A DNA stretch of 62,752 nucleotides from Heliomarina baculiformis (GCF_019966545.1 NZ_JAIMIC010000015.1:1-62752), one strand, 5' to 3'; counted from the first letter of the stretch, positions 1-8,681 are shown. The notes: generated from the letters alone by a model not told the origin. Translations and numbers: made by a program.

Positions 1-60
1 ATAATCCGGGAATGAAACAAGAACATGAACATAGTGATATCAATACGTTAGTGTCCACCA

Positions 61-1191
61 ATGGAACAAGAACGACAGTCGGAAAACACCGAGAAATCGA
101 GCTCAGACCCGCCAAACGGGCCCTCAGTCAACGACGACAGCGAGAGAGATCGCCCCGACGGCGAGGCCTTGCGCCTGCCCTCCTCTATGGCGGGGTCCGG
201 CACGCTCGATCGACTGGTCGATACGGCCCGCGACTATGCCCGGGCCGCGGCCTCAGATAACACGCTGAAAGCCTATGCGACGGACTGGACACACTTCGCG
301 CGCTGGTGCCGGATGAAGGGTGCCGAGCCGCTGCCACCATCGCCGGAGTTGATCGGGCTATATCTTGCAGACCTCGCGTCCGGGTCAGGCCCCTCGCCTT
401 CGCAGTCGGCGTCCCGACCCCTCTCCGTCTCGACCATCGACCGCCGCCTGTCGGGCCTCGCCTGGAACGTCGCGCAGCGGGGGTTCACCCTTGACCGCAA
501 GAACCGGCACATCGCCACGGTGCTGGCGGGGATCAAGCGCAAGCACGCGCGTCCGCCGGTGCAGAAGGAAGCCATTCTGGCCGAGGACATCCTCGCGATG
601 GTGGCCACCCTGCCCTATGACCTGCGCGGGCTGCGGGATCGGGCCATCCTGCTGCTGGGATACGCTGGGGGACTGCGCCGCTCGGAAATCGTCAGCCTCG
701 ACGTGCACAAGGACGACACACCGGACTCCGGCGGCTGGATCGAGATCCTCGAGGATGGCGCGGTGCTGACCCTGAACGCCAAGACCGGTTGGCGTGAGGT
801 CGAGATTGGGCGCGGATCTTCGGAACAAACCTGCCCGGTGCATGCGCTCGAGCAATGGCTGCACTTCGCGAAAGTTGATTTCGGGCCGGTTTTCACCGGC
901 GTGACCCGTGATGGCAAGCGCGCGCAGCAAACACGGTTGAACGACAAACATATCGCTAGGCTGATCAAAGCCTGCGCTCTAAAGGCGGGCCTGCGCCCTG
1001 ACCTGCCCGATGCCGAACGCGTCAAACTCTACTCTGGCCACTCCCTGCGCGCCGGCCTGGCCAGTTCGGCCGAGGTCGACGAGCGTTACGTTCAAAAGCA
1101 GCTTGGCCATGCAAGCGCCGAAATGACCCGCCGTTACCAGCGCCGCCGAGACAGGTTCCGCGTGAACCTGACGAAGGCAGCCGGGCTCTGA
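61..1191 (+). CDS. Tyrosine-type site-specific recombinase/integrase
   Basis: A 376-residue phage-integrase family protein that would cut and rejoin DNA through a 3'-phosphotyrosine. Residues about 60-170 form a SAM-like core-binding domain. The catalytic half has the first arginine in GLRRSEI (about residue 206), HSLR at 327-330, GH at 349-350 and the nucleophile Y359 in RRYQRR. The first ~40 residues are charged and low in complexity, and no clear ribosome binding site precedes the ATG at 61, so translation could begin further in. It is followed 58 bp later by a serine resolvase. On repABC plasmids such pairs are usually read as dimer-resolution or integration functions, but no crossover site was identified. 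Family assignment is secure; the role is inferred. Confidence 0.9.
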   Translation: MEQERQSENTEKSSSDPPNGPSVNDDSERDRPDGEALRLPSSMAGSGTLDRLVDTARDYARAAASDNTLKAYATDWTHFARWCRMKGAEPLPPSPELIGLYLADLASGSGPSPSQSASRPLSVSTIDRRLSGLAWNVAQRGFTLDRKNRHIATVLAGIKRKHARPPVQKEAILAEDILAMVATLPYDLRGLRDRAILLLGYAGGLRRSEIVSLDVHKDDTPDSGGWIEILEDGAVLTLNAKTGWREVEIGRGSSEQTCPVHALEQWLHFAKVDFGPVFTGVTRDGKRAQQTRLNDKHIARLIKACALKAGLRPDLPDAERVKLYSGHSLRAGLASSAEVDERYVQKQLGHASAEMTRRYQRRRDRFRVNLTKAAGL

Positions 1192-1249
1192 TCGCGCGGT
1201 CATTCGGTCGTTTAGTAGTGATAGATAGAACTGCAAAAAGACTGTTTTG

Positions 1250-2134
1250 ATGCCCCTGATCGGTTATGCCCGCGTATCGACCGAAGATCAGACCCCCCTG
1301 CCCCAGTCGCAGGCCCTGAAATCCGCAGGCTGCGCCGAAATCCATGAAGAACAGGCCTCGGGCGGCAATCGTGCGCGGCCGGTGCTTGCGCGGGTGTTGG
1401 AGCGCATCGGCAAGGGCGACACGCTGGTGGTCGTGCGGATTGACCGCCTCGCGCGATCCCTGTCGCATCTGCTGGAGGTGATCGAGCGGCTGGAGGCCAA
1501 GGGTGCGTTCTTTCGTTCCATTCAGGACCCGATCGACACCGGATCCCCGCAAGGCAAGTTCACACTGCAGGTTCTGGGCGCCGCGGCCGAGTTCGAGCGG
1601 GCGCTGATCCGGGAACGTACCAAGGCGGGGCTGGCGAGCGCCCGTACCAAGGGCCGGGTCGGCGGGAACCCTGGACTGCGGGCCAAAGACCCTGCTGCTC
1701 TTCGCAAAGTGCGGCTGGCGCGACAAGACGGCTACATGGAGCGTCTGAACGAGACGGCACAAGATTGGGTGCCCCATGTGCGCCGGTTGCGACCCGACTT
1801 GGCCTGGGAAGACGTGGTGCGCATCATCAACGGCCCATTGCCCGAGGCGCGTCGCTGGACCCAAAGCCGTCTCTTGCGCGCTGTGAATGCCTATGTCCGC
1901 GACGGCTTCCTGCCGGCCGAGGTGCTGGCCCGCGCCGGGCGCCGCGAAACCGGCGACCGTCTGCCCGCCATCGTCGCCGGCATCAAGGGCGCGGACCCCG
2001 ACATCACGCTTCAGGCGATCTGTACCCGGCTGGAAGCGATGCGCGAACGCACACCACGCGGGCGGACAAGCTGGCAGCCTTCTTCGGTCAAGATGCTACT
2101 GGAGCGGGCTGAGAGGCTGGGGCTGCTCGATTGA
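1250..2134 (+). CDS. Serine recombinase (resolvase/invertase family)
   Basis: A 294-residue recombinase of the resolvase family. The N-terminal catalytic domain opens with IGYARVSTEDQ, placing the nucleophilic serine at residue 10. The conserved arginine cluster lies in RIDRLARS and the end of the domain in EFERALIRERTKAGL. The C-terminal 110 residues are longer than the DNA-binding tail of Tn3 resolvases and contain at least one helix-turn-helix-like segment. A TTG codon sits immediately before the ATG; I chose the ATG. It probably resolves plasmid multimers together with the upstream tyrosine recombinase, or it may be left over from a transposon. No terminal inverted repeats were seen around it. 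Confidence 0.88.
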   Translation: MPLIGYARVSTEDQTPLPQSQALKSAGCAEIHEEQASGGNRARPVLARVLERIGKGDTLVVVRIDRLARSLSHLLEVIERLEAKGAFFRSIQDPIDTGSPQGKFTLQVLGAAAEFERALIRERTKAGLASARTKGRVGGNPGLRAKDPAALRKVRLARQDGYMERLNETAQDWVPHVRRLRPDLAWEDVVRIINGPLPEARRWTQSRLLRAVNAYVRDGFLPAEVLARAGRRETGDRLPAIVAGIKGADPDITLQAICTRLEAMRERTPRGRTSWQPSSVKMLLERAERLGLLD

Positions 2135-2338
2135 GATTCCCGAGAATCGCCCATCCGATTCTGCCGACTGATTTCTGTACGCACTCACAATACATCTTGT
2201 GGTCACTACGTAGTTGGCAACGAGGTGTTGAAGTAGAGCGAGAGCGCAGTCGCCCAAGACGCTGATTTTTAACAGTTTACCGTCGACAGAAATCGGTGCC
2301 TTCAACGCCCCCAGGCCGCTCAACGGTTTGGTCTGGAT

Positions 2339-2347
2339 TTATCCACA
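2339..2347 (+). promoter_or_regulatory. DnaA box upstream of repA
   Basis: A perfect TTATCCACA lies 45 bp before the repA start, in an AT-richer stretch. It could let DnaA act on repA expression or on plasmid replication. In repABC plasmids the origin usually lies inside repC, so this is probably an accessory site. Confidence 0.5.
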
Positions 2348-2391
2348 ATATCTGTTAAGCTTTGCAAAACAATAAAGACTTGAGGGCAGTG

Positions 2392-3573
2392 ATGAACGGG
2401 ATACGGGCCTCCCAGAGATTTGAAGTCATGTCCAAGCGGCTTGGTAGTCGGTTGCGTGAACATGCGCAGGAAACCTTCCCACCGGACGCTCAGAAGGGCC
2501 TCCGACGCTTCGCCATGCGGGAAGCGGCTGAACTGCTTCGCATTAATCAGAATACCTTTCGCCATCATGTGTCAAACCTCGAAGGCTTTCCCGAAGGTGT
2601 CCTGGAGGGCGGCAACCGCCGTAGCTTCTCTGCAGAGGAGATGGTCGAGGCACAACGCGTACTTCTCGAGACTGGAAGGATCAAGCCAGAAGAACACCCG
2701 CACAGAAGACCGGGAGAGGCTTGTCAGGTCTTGACGATCTTCAACCTGAAGGGTGGTTCGGCAAAGACGTCATCTGTTGCCCATGTAGGACAACTACTGG
2801 GTCTGCGCGGCTACCGGGTCTTGCTGATCGACCTAGACAGCCAGGCAAGTCTGACAAACCTGTTCGGGGTTACTCCCGAGCTCGATCCGGATATGCCGAC
2901 TTCATACGATCTTATCCGATCCGACGATCCATTGCCCGCAGCAGATATCATTCGCAAAACGAACTTCCCGACTGTGGATCTGATTCCAGCATCCATGGAC
3001 ATCATGGAGTACGAGTTCGAGGTCGCCTTGAGCTTCAGGCACGGCGCTACCACGTTCCATAGCCGCATCCGGGAAGCGCTTGAGCCCGTCCTCAACCGAT
3101 ATGATGTGGTGATATTTGACACCCCACCGCAGCTGAACTTCTCTGTGATCTCTGCACTCTTTGCATCAACTGGGGTCCTGATCCCGCTCAACGCGTCGAT
3201 GCTCGATGTCATGTCGCTGGCGAGCTTTCTGGGCATGGCGAGCAACCTGATGGGCGTCGTCGAGGCACACGCCCCGGAACATGGACTGAACTTCGTGCGC
3301 GTTCTGATCACCCGCTACGAAAATACGGATGGTCCGCAGGTGCAGATCTCGTCTCTGCTTCGGACAGTCCTCGGGGATGCCGTGCTGTCTGCCGAGTTCC
3401 TGAAATCAACAGCCGTGGGTGATGCTGCGAACACCCAGCAGAGCATCTTCGAGGTCGAACCTCGCGACGTGAATCGCAGAACTTACGAGCGCGCGATCGA
3501 GTCCGTCTCGCGCGTGACCGACGAAGTCGAACGCGAAATCCTGAAAGCATGGGGGCGTAGCCATGGCGCGTAA
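2392..3573 (+). CDS. repA: RepA, ParA-type partition ATPase and repABC autorepressor
   Basis: A 393-residue RepA. The N-terminal ~100 residues carry a winged-helix/MerR-like DNA-binding segment (FAMREAAELLRINQNTFRHH). A deviant Walker A follows at about residues 117-126 (NLKGGSAKTS), then Walker A' (LLIDLDSQASL) and Walker B (VIFDTPPQL). RepA with RepB segregates the plasmid and represses the operon. I chose the ATG at 2392 because GAGGG precedes it at good spacing; a TTG in the same frame at 2362 would add ten residues. The P-loop reads GGSAKTS where most ParA proteins have GGxGKT, while the signature lysines are kept. It overlaps repB by 11 bp. Confidence 0.95.
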   Translation: MNGIRASQRFEVMSKRLGSRLREHAQETFPPDAQKGLRRFAMREAAELLRINQNTFRHHVSNLEGFPEGVLEGGNRRSFSAEEMVEAQRVLLETGRIKPEEHPHRRPGEACQVLTIFNLKGGSAKTSSVAHVGQLLGLRGYRVLLIDLDSQASLTNLFGVTPELDPDMPTSYDLIRSDDPLPAADIIRKTNFPTVDLIPASMDIMEYEFEVALSFRHGATTFHSRIREALEPVLNRYDVVIFDTPPQLNFSVISALFASTGVLIPLNASMLDVMSLASFLGMASNLMGVVEAHAPEHGLNFVRVLITRYENTDGPQVQISSLLRTVLGDAVLSAEFLKSTAVGDAANTQQSIFEVEPRDVNRRTYERAIESVSRVTDEVEREILKAWGRSHGA

Positions 3574-4486
3574 GGTCTTCGGGGACTCACTCAAGAACGC
3601 GATGGGCAAAACGCCGCCTTCGGACGAGGATCTGGATGTGAAGCGAACGAGCCCAACTGTAGCTCGCGCACAAGCATCCGTGCTCGAAGAAGATAAACAC
3701 GCCACGCGGCTGATCGACCCGACCGCCATACGGATGTCCGCGGTCATGGACCGCATCGATCCAAGCGATGGTCTGGATGAGCTTGTCTCTTCGATCCGCG
3801 AGCACGGTCAAAAGGTTCCAGTGCTGGTTCGCCGAACCCAGGACGGTGCGCTTGAGATCGTCTATGGACGCCGTCGGCTTCTCGCTTGTCGCCAACTTGG
3901 TCAGAAAGTGCGCGCCACGGTCATGGAGATGACCGACGAGGAAGCTCTCATTGCCCAAGGCGTGGAGAATAATGCGCGTCAAGACCCATCGTTCATCGAA
4001 AGGGCTCTGTTTGTCGCCGGGATCATTCGAGAACTTGGGAAAACCGACGAAACGCGCAAGAACGCTCAAACGATCGCGTATCGGGCACTTCAGATCGATG
4101 AATCGCTCGTCTCGCGGATGAACCGTATCGCTACGGGCATTCCGATGGAACTGATCCAGGCTATCGGACCTGCACACGGTGTTGGCCGACGGGTTTGGGA
4201 AAAGCTTTTCAGGCTGTGCGAGAAAGACGTCGCGAGAGCCCAAGAAATTGCCGGCGAAATCCCTCGCAACATACCGGGCCCCGACCGTCTCGAAGCGGCG
4301 GTTTCCTTGCTGACAGCCACCAAACCATCGACGCAGAAGACACATCCGAGTGAGCGCGTGAAGATCGGCCGAAAGGGCAACCGCATCACCATCGATGTGG
4401 ACGCTGATCTTGTCCCTCGTGTTGAGGAGGCAGTCCGGAAGCTGGTCATGGAGCTTCTTGACCGCGGTCAAGACGGGCCAGAGTGA
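3563..4486 (+). CDS. repB: RepB, ParB-type centromere-binding protein
   Basis: A 307-residue ParB/RepB family protein. The N-terminal ParB domain contains LVSSIREHGQKVPVLVRR and the arginine patch GRRRLLACR, followed by ENNARQDPSFIERA, the CTP-binding region of this family. A helix-turn-helix follows around residues 165-190 (ALQIDESLVSRMNRIA). It would bind the parS-like palindromes, one of which lies inside its own 3' end, and load RepA for segregation. The start overlaps the end of repA, which implies coupled translation. Its C terminus ends just before the antisense-RNA region that controls repC. Confidence 0.95.
   Translation: MARKVFGDSLKNAMGKTPPSDEDLDVKRTSPTVARAQASVLEEDKHATRLIDPTAIRMSAVMDRIDPSDGLDELVSSIREHGQKVPVLVRRTQDGALEIVYGRRRLLACRQLGQKVRATVMEMTDEEALIAQGVENNARQDPSFIERALFVAGIIRELGKTDETRKNAQTIAYRALQIDESLVSRMNRIATGIPMELIQAIGPAHGVGRRVWEKLFRLCEKDVARAQEIAGEIPRNIPGPDRLEAAVSLLTATKPSTQKTHPSERVKIGRKGNRITIDVDADLVPRVEEAVRKLVMELLDRGQDGPE
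4456..4473. repeat. parS-like palindrome 1 (inside repB 3' end)
   Basis: TCTTGACCGCGGTCAAGA is a perfect 18-bp palindrome within the last codons of repB. The same 16-bp core CTTGACCGCGGTCAAG occurs twice more close by and was not noticed elsewhere in the window, which is the expected layout of RepB-binding centromere sites. Confidence 0.8.
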
Positions 4487-4495
4487 CGACCCCGT

Positions 4496-4515
4496 GTCTT
4501 GACCGCGGTCAAGAC
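4496..4515. repeat. parS-like palindrome 2 (repB-repC intergenic)
   Basis: GTCTTGACCGCGGTCAAGAC is a perfect 20-bp palindrome starting ten bases after the repB stop. It shares its core with the other two copies. Its place before the antisense RNA terminator means RepB binding here could also influence repC expression; that is inference. Confidence 0.82.
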
Positions 4516-4555
4516 ATCAAAAGCAACGAGCAGAAAACGAAAGGAGGACCGGCTA

Positions 4556-4611
4556 GAAAAAGAAAGACCCCCCGAAAGCGATGCTTCCGAAGGGCCTCAA
4601 TCAGTCTCGAC
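4556..4611 (-). ncRNA. Counter-transcribed RNA of the repABC operon (incA-type)
   Basis: On the minus strand a promoter (4618-4646) is followed by about 55 nt ending in a textbook terminator. The stem pairs 4583-4594 with 4568-4579 (12 pairs including G-U), the loop is three bases, and a U-rich tract runs to about 4556. In repABC plasmids a ctRNA of about this size, antisense to the repC leader, sets copy number and incompatibility by blocking repC expression. Length, position and orientation all fit. The transcript ends are estimated from the promoter and terminator. Confidence 0.8.
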
Positions 4612-4682
4612 ACCTGATTGATACCCCCAAAACGAATCGATTTCAACACCGCTCGCGGTGAACGGGGAAGCTTTTTCTTCCG
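4597..4682 (+). promoter_or_regulatory. repC leader hairpins (attenuation region)
   Basis: The sense transcript before repC can form three hairpins: TCAATCAG (4597-4604) with CTGATTGA (4614-4621); CACCGC (4647-4652) with GCGGTG (4655-4660); and a GGGGAAG/CTTCC hairpin near 4663-4682 that hides the only purine-rich stretch before repC. In known repABC systems antisense RNA shifts this leader into a form that stops repC expression. The switch itself is inferred. Confidence 0.55.
4618..4646 (-). promoter_or_regulatory. Promoter of the counter-transcribed RNA
   Basis: On the minus strand -35 TTGAAA (4646-4641) and -10 TATCAA (4623-4618) are separated by exactly 17 bp. Transcription would begin near 4611 and run towards repB. 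Confidence 0.7.
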
Positions 4683-4689
4683 AAACACC

Positions 4690-5823
4690 ATGAGACATGC
4701 AACTGAAACAACGACCGCCCTGGCGGAACGGATATCTCTGCCCTGCCCTAACCCCTACGAGCTTCTGGGTCCAGTTCGCGTACTGAGGAAGGAGCTCGGT
4801 CTCACAACCAATGACCTCGCCGTTCTGACCGCGCTCATTAGCTTCCTACCCCGCAAAGAACGTGAGATTCAGGACAGCCAGCGACTTACGCTCACTGTCG
4901 TGTTCCCGTCGAACGCTTCTCTGTCAGAGCGCGCAAATGGACTCGATGAGAGAACACTTCGACGCAGCCTAGGACGCCTCTCAGCTGCTGAACTAATCGA
5001 ACGCAAGAACTCAGCAAATGGCAAACGCTTTCCGCTGCGGTATGGAGGCGTTATCAGAGATGCCTTTGGCATCGACCTGAAGCCCTTAATCCAGAGGTAC
5101 GGCTCGCTCGCGACGCAAGCCTTGCAACTCACCGAGGAACGCGAGCGCTTGCGCTCACTGAAGGCTGAGGCGTTGGCCCTACGAACTTCGCTACTCCAAC
5201 AGACACGCTTCGATGACGCAAAGCTCTCTACCCTCAACATGATCAGAAATGTCCTGCGTCGAGCAACATTAACCGTTGATGCAGTCCTGAGCGTTATCTC
5301 GGAACTTAGAGCCCTCGGAGCCGATACCGACGCAAGCTACGGTGAACACCATGCCGCAGAAAAAGCTGGTTCCGAAGATAATTTACAAGCTATCGAACAC
5401 CGACGTTATGCACCAGAATCCAACGATCTGCCCGCCACAAACGGACAAAATGTCCGGCACATAGAGTCTATAAAAAAAGATATTAAAAAGATTGCGCCCT
5501 CTACGGTCAATCGCAGTGAACAAACCGCAAAAACCAACCCGACGATGAACCGAGACCCAGCACGCATGGCATGGGAGGATTTCACCCATGTTGCAGGATT
5601 TTTCCCAGAACCGCCGCGGACAGGAGAAGCCCTTACCCGCATTCTATACGAGCTCGGTCGATTGCTTAGAATAAGACAAGACGAACTTCGGTATGGCATC
5701 CAGAAAGCTGGCGCGGGAAAACTGCTTCTCGTCTTCGACTACCTGATAGCAAGAGCAGACACGATCAAACACCCTGACGCCTATTTCGAAAGGATCCTAC
5801 GCACACAACTTGCTCCCACGTGA
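4690..5823 (+). CDS. repC: RepC, plasmid replication initiator
   Basis: A 377-residue RepC family initiator. The family signature lies around residues 70-130: VVFPSNASLSERANGLDERTLRRSLG followed by LIERKNSANGKRFPLR, a winged-helix origin-binding domain. A coiled-coil stretch (LTEERERLRSLKAEALALR) and a C-terminal second domain (MAWEDF...) follow. I chose the ATG at 4690. It lacks a strong Shine-Dalgarno, and the upstream leader folds into hairpins, in keeping with antisense control. RepC is limiting for replication and usually acts on an origin within its own gene; the AT-rich tract at 5458-5500 is the candidate. A parS palindrome follows the stop. Confidence 0.95.
   Translation: MRHATETTTALAERISLPCPNPYELLGPVRVLRKELGLTTNDLAVLTALISFLPRKEREIQDSQRLTLTVVFPSNASLSERANGLDERTLRRSLGRLSAAELIERKNSANGKRFPLRYGGVIRDAFGIDLKPLIQRYGSLATQALQLTEERERLRSLKAEALALRTSLLQQTRFDDAKLSTLNMIRNVLRRATLTVDAVLSVISELRALGADTDASYGEHHAAEKAGSEDNLQAIEHRRYAPESNDLPATNGQNVRHIESIKKDIKKIAPSTVNRSEQTAKTNPTMNRDPARMAWEDFTHVAGFFPEPPRTGEALTRILYELGRLLRIRQDELRYGIQKAGAGKLLLVFDYLIARADTIKHPDAYFERILRTQLAPT
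5458..5500. other. AT-rich tract in repC, candidate oriV core
   Basis: A stretch of mainly A and T (around TATAAAAAAAGATATT and TTAAAAAGATT) interrupts otherwise GC-rich repC. In other repABC plasmids the origin has been mapped to an AT-rich tract inside repC. This assignment is by position and composition only. Confidence 0.45.
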
Positions 5824-5825
5824 AC

Positions 5826-5845
5826 TTCTTGACCGCGGTCAAGAA
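5826..5845. repeat. parS-like palindrome 3 (downstream of repC)
   Basis: TTCTTGACCGCGGTCAAGAA is a perfect 20-bp palindrome three bases after the repC stop, with the same core as the copies at 4456 and 4496. It closes the replication-partition module. Confidence 0.82.
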
Positions 5846-5895
5846 CGATCATCGAGAGGGAAAGGATTGTTGGTTTGAGGGTGACGGGAAGTGAG

Positions 5896-5937
5896 ATCGG
5901 GAGAGTGGCTTCCGACGCCCGTCGTGGAGAAGATCTG
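5896..5937 (+). promoter_or_regulatory. Shared AGTGG-loop leader, copy 1 (ParB-like gene)
   Basis: Just before the ATG at 5938 lies a hairpin, TCGGGAG-AGTGG-CTTCCGA (5897-5915), followed by a small second hairpin (CGAC 5913-5916 with GTCG 5921-5924) and GGAGA. The same arrangement precedes the genes at 15351 and 17226. The pentaloop is invariant while stem pairs 6 and 7 covary, which argues for an RNA or single-stranded structure. Confidence 0.7.
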
Positions 5938-8094
5938 ATGACCAAAGCTGTCCAGAAAATCACCCTGTCCCCTTCCCGGGATATCCCTTTTGATAAGCTG
6001 GTGCTGAGCCAGTCCAACGTGCGGCGCATCAAGGCTGGCGTGTCCGTCGAGGAACTGGCCGAAGACATCGCCCGCCGCGGTCTGTTGCAGAGCCTAAGCG
6101 TGCGGCCCGTGTTGGCTGACGATGGGACCGAGACCGGCAAGTTCGAGATCCCGGCCGGGGGACGGCGGTTTCAAGCATTGTCCTTGCTGGTGAAGCAAAA
6201 GCGTTTGGCAAAGACCACGCCCATTCCCTGCATCGTCCGCGATGCTGCTTCCGAGATTCTGGCCGAGGACGATTCCCTTGCAGAGAACATGCAGCGCGTC
6301 GCCTTGCACCCGCTCGATCAGTTCCGCGCGTTTGTGTCCCTGCGGGATAAGGGTCAGAGCGATGCAGAGATTGCTGCGGCCTTCTTCGTGACGCCGCAGA
6401 TCGTGAAGCAGCGCCTCAAACTTGCCTCCGTCGCCCCTGCCCTGCTTGAGGTCTACGCCGAGGATGGCATGACGCTGGAGCAGCTCATGGCCTTCACCGT
6501 GAACCCCGATCACGCGCGTCAGGTTCAGGTCTGGGATGTGATCCATTCATCCTGGAACAAGGAGCCATTCCAGATCCGGCGCATGCTGACCGAGACCTCG
6601 GTCCGGGCATACGACCGACGTGCGGTCTTTGTGGGTGTTGAGGCCTATGAAGCAGCGGGCGGCACGATGTTGCATGACCTCTTCCAAGGCGATGACGGTG
6701 GCTGGCTCGAGGACCCTGCCCTGCTCGATCGGCTGGTGACGGAAAAACTCAATGCTGAGGCTGAGACGGTTGCGGTTGAGGGCTGGAAGTGGATCGAGAT
6801 CGCACTCGACCTGCCCTACGGCTACAGCCACGGGCTGCGGTCCTTGTCCGGCGATCCGGCACCGATGACGGATGACGAAGGTGCGGCCCATGCCAAGCTG
6901 CTCGTCGAGTACCGGGCGCTCGAGGAGGAATACGCGGATCAGGATGACATCCCCGACGAGGTCGAAACGCGGCTTGGCGTGTTGGAAACGGAGATGGAAA
7001 AGATCGAGACCCGGCCGTTGATCTTCGACGCGGAGGAGATCGGGCGGGCAGGGGCGTTCGTCACGCTCGACCGCTACGGCGCTCTGGCAGTCTATCGCGG
7101 GTATGTGCGTCCAGAGGATGAGCCTGTTGAGGAGGCCGCGGTCCAGGATGGTACTGATCCTGCGGTAGCGGGGCAGGGGGATGATCGTGGTCTCGCCGAT
7201 GGCCATGGCAGTGCCGCTCATGGCGGAACCGTCATCATGTCGGGTGGCCAGCCGATCGGAGCTGACTTGCCGGAGGATGAGGACGACGGGGCGTTGAAGC
7301 CGCTGCCCGAGCGGTTGGTCATGGAGTTGACGGCCCACCGGACGCTGGCTCTGCGTGAAGCGATCGGGCGCTCGCCGGATGTGGCGTTGACGCTGCTGCT
7401 GCTGAAGCTGGTGACGGACACCTTCCGCACCTCCTCTGCTTCGGGCAGCTGTCTCGAAGTCTCAGTGCGTCAGGTCTACATGTCGGCGCAGGCGCTCGAT
7501 CTGAAGGACAGCGTGGTGGCAAAGCTGGTCGACGAGCGTCACGCGGAATGGGAAGCCGATCTGCCGCTTGGCGATGATGCGGCACTCTGGGACTATCTGA
7601 CGATCCTCGACCAGGGCAGTCGGCTGGCCCTGCTGGCGCATTGCCTCAGCTTCGGCGTCAACGCGCTGCATGAGAAGGTGAACCCTTACGGGGCAGGCAT
7701 CTCTGCAGGGGGTCTGACCCGGCGTATGGCGCATGCCGATCTCGTGGCGCGCGCGACAGGTCTCGATATGGTCGAGGCGGGATGGGAGCCGACGGTCGAC
7801 ACCTATCTCAACCGCGTGCCCAAGGCCCGCATCCTCGAGGCCGTGCGCGAGGCGAAAGGGGAGGGGACTGCACAGCTCCTCGATCACCTGAAGAAGGGCG
7901 AGATGGCCAGTGAGGCCGAGCGCTTGCTGAAGGGCAGCGGCTGGTTGCCCGAAGTCCTGCGCCGGAACGATCTCGTGGCGCTGGACGGTGAGGACTGTGC
8001 CGAAGCGACTGACAGCGTCAGTGAAGCTGACCTTCCTGCATTCCTGACGGATGACCTGCCTGCTGAAAGCGCGTCGATGCTGGCCGCCGAGTAA
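5938..8094 (+). CDS. Large ParB/Srx-type nuclease-domain protein
   Basis: A 718-residue protein with an N-terminal ParB domain (residues 15-115: IPFDKLVLSQSNVRRI, GRRFQAL, ENMQR) and a ParB-type helix-turn-helix at about 130-165. These are followed by a ~500-residue C-terminal part with acidic segments and no motif I recognise. It is more than twice the length of RepB and does not belong to the repABC pair. Such proteins are common in Rhodobacteraceae plasmids and in leading regions of conjugative plasmids, where their function is unsettled. I chose the ATG at 5938 because a shared hairpin leader ends just before it; an in-frame TTG at 5875 is unlikely. Confidence 0.85.
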   Translation: MTKAVQKITLSPSRDIPFDKLVLSQSNVRRIKAGVSVEELAEDIARRGLLQSLSVRPVLADDGTETGKFEIPAGGRRFQALSLLVKQKRLAKTTPIPCIVRDAASEILAEDDSLAENMQRVALHPLDQFRAFVSLRDKGQSDAEIAAAFFVTPQIVKQRLKLASVAPALLEVYAEDGMTLEQLMAFTVNPDHARQVQVWDVIHSSWNKEPFQIRRMLTETSVRAYDRRAVFVGVEAYEAAGGTMLHDLFQGDDGGWLEDPALLDRLVTEKLNAEAETVAVEGWKWIEIALDLPYGYSHGLRSLSGDPAPMTDDEGAAHAKLLVEYRALEEEYADQDDIPDEVETRLGVLETEMEKIETRPLIFDAEEIGRAGAFVTLDRYGALAVYRGYVRPEDEPVEEAAVQDGTDPAVAGQGDDRGLADGHGSAAHGGTVIMSGGQPIGADLPEDEDDGALKPLPERLVMELTAHRTLALREAIGRSPDVALTLLLLKLVTDTFRTSSASGSCLEVSVRQVYMSAQALDLKDSVVAKLVDERHAEWEADLPLGDDAALWDYLTILDQGSRLALLAHCLSFGVNALHEKVNPYGAGISAGGLTRRMAHADLVARATGLDMVEAGWEPTVDTYLNRVPKARILEAVREAKGEGTAQLLDHLKKGEMASEAERLLKGSGWLPEVLRRNDLVALDGEDCAEATDSVSEADLPAFLTDDLPAESASMLAAE

Positions 8095-8107
8095 CGAAGT
8101 TCAGCAA

Positions 8108-8126
8108 GGGGCGGATATTCCGCCCC
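8108..8126 (+). terminator. Hairpin after the ParB-like gene
   Basis: GGGGCGGA (8108-8115) pairs perfectly with TCCGCCCC (8119-8126) across a three-base loop. No T tract follows, so termination would be weak or Rho-assisted. Confidence 0.45.
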
Positions 8127-8193
8127 AAATCACCCTATAATATAACAATATCAATAAGATGAGTGCGATTTCTCGCATTCGGAATGAGGAATC

Positions 8194-8667
8194 ATGTCTG
8201 CAACAACCATCATCGACACCGCGCCCCTTGGGGCGCTCATTCGCTACACCGACGGCAGTCCCAAGCCGCCGGCACGCTTCACCAAGAAGCTTGCCGCCTG
8301 GGAGCGCTCGAACGGCGTTGGCCGTCTTGTGAAAAAGGAACCACCCCGGCCCTATCCGACCTGGACGGCTCCCGCGTCGTTCACGCTGCATGAGGGTAAC
8401 TTCTCCTCGGAGGGGGTGATCCTCGTGACCATCATGCGCAGTCATTCGGCTGACAGCGCCCTTGTCTTCGAGGTGGCCGAGGAGCCGAAGCCTGGGCAGG
8501 TGTGCGTGCTTCTGGACTTCGGCGGCAACACGGAGCTGTTGCATCTGGCGGAGTCCGTCACTGCGGCCGAGCTCTGGATCGCCAAGGAAGGATACCGCAA
8601 CGCGCGGCTTGAAATCGTCGGCGATGAACAGGGCGAAAGGGCAGGGGGCGCGGACCTGGCCGCCTGA
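8194..8667 (+). CDS. Conserved hypothetical protein (157 aa)
   Basis: A 157-residue soluble protein with no recognised domain. The start is supported by GAGGAATC just before the ATG. The N terminus is rich in proline and basic residues (SPKPPARFTKKLAAWE) and the middle looks like mixed alpha/beta (ALVFEVAEEPKPGQVCVLLDFGG). It follows the ParB-like gene in the same direction and is followed by a GC-rich hairpin, so it may be transcribed alone or with its upstream neighbour. Codon use matches the surrounding block. Function unknown. Confidence 0.75.
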   Translation: MSATTIIDTAPLGALIRYTDGSPKPPARFTKKLAAWERSNGVGRLVKKEPPRPYPTWTAPASFTLHEGNFSSEGVILVTIMRSHSADSALVFEVAEEPKPGQVCVLLDFGGNTELLHLAESVTAAELWIAKEGYRNARLEIVGDEQGERAGGADLAA

Positions 8668-8681
8668 GCCCAACTGAAACC

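Noticed and set aside
1022-1864. 280-codon minus-strand frame across the two recombinase genes
   Set aside because: Antisense to both well-supported recombinases with no recognisable motif.
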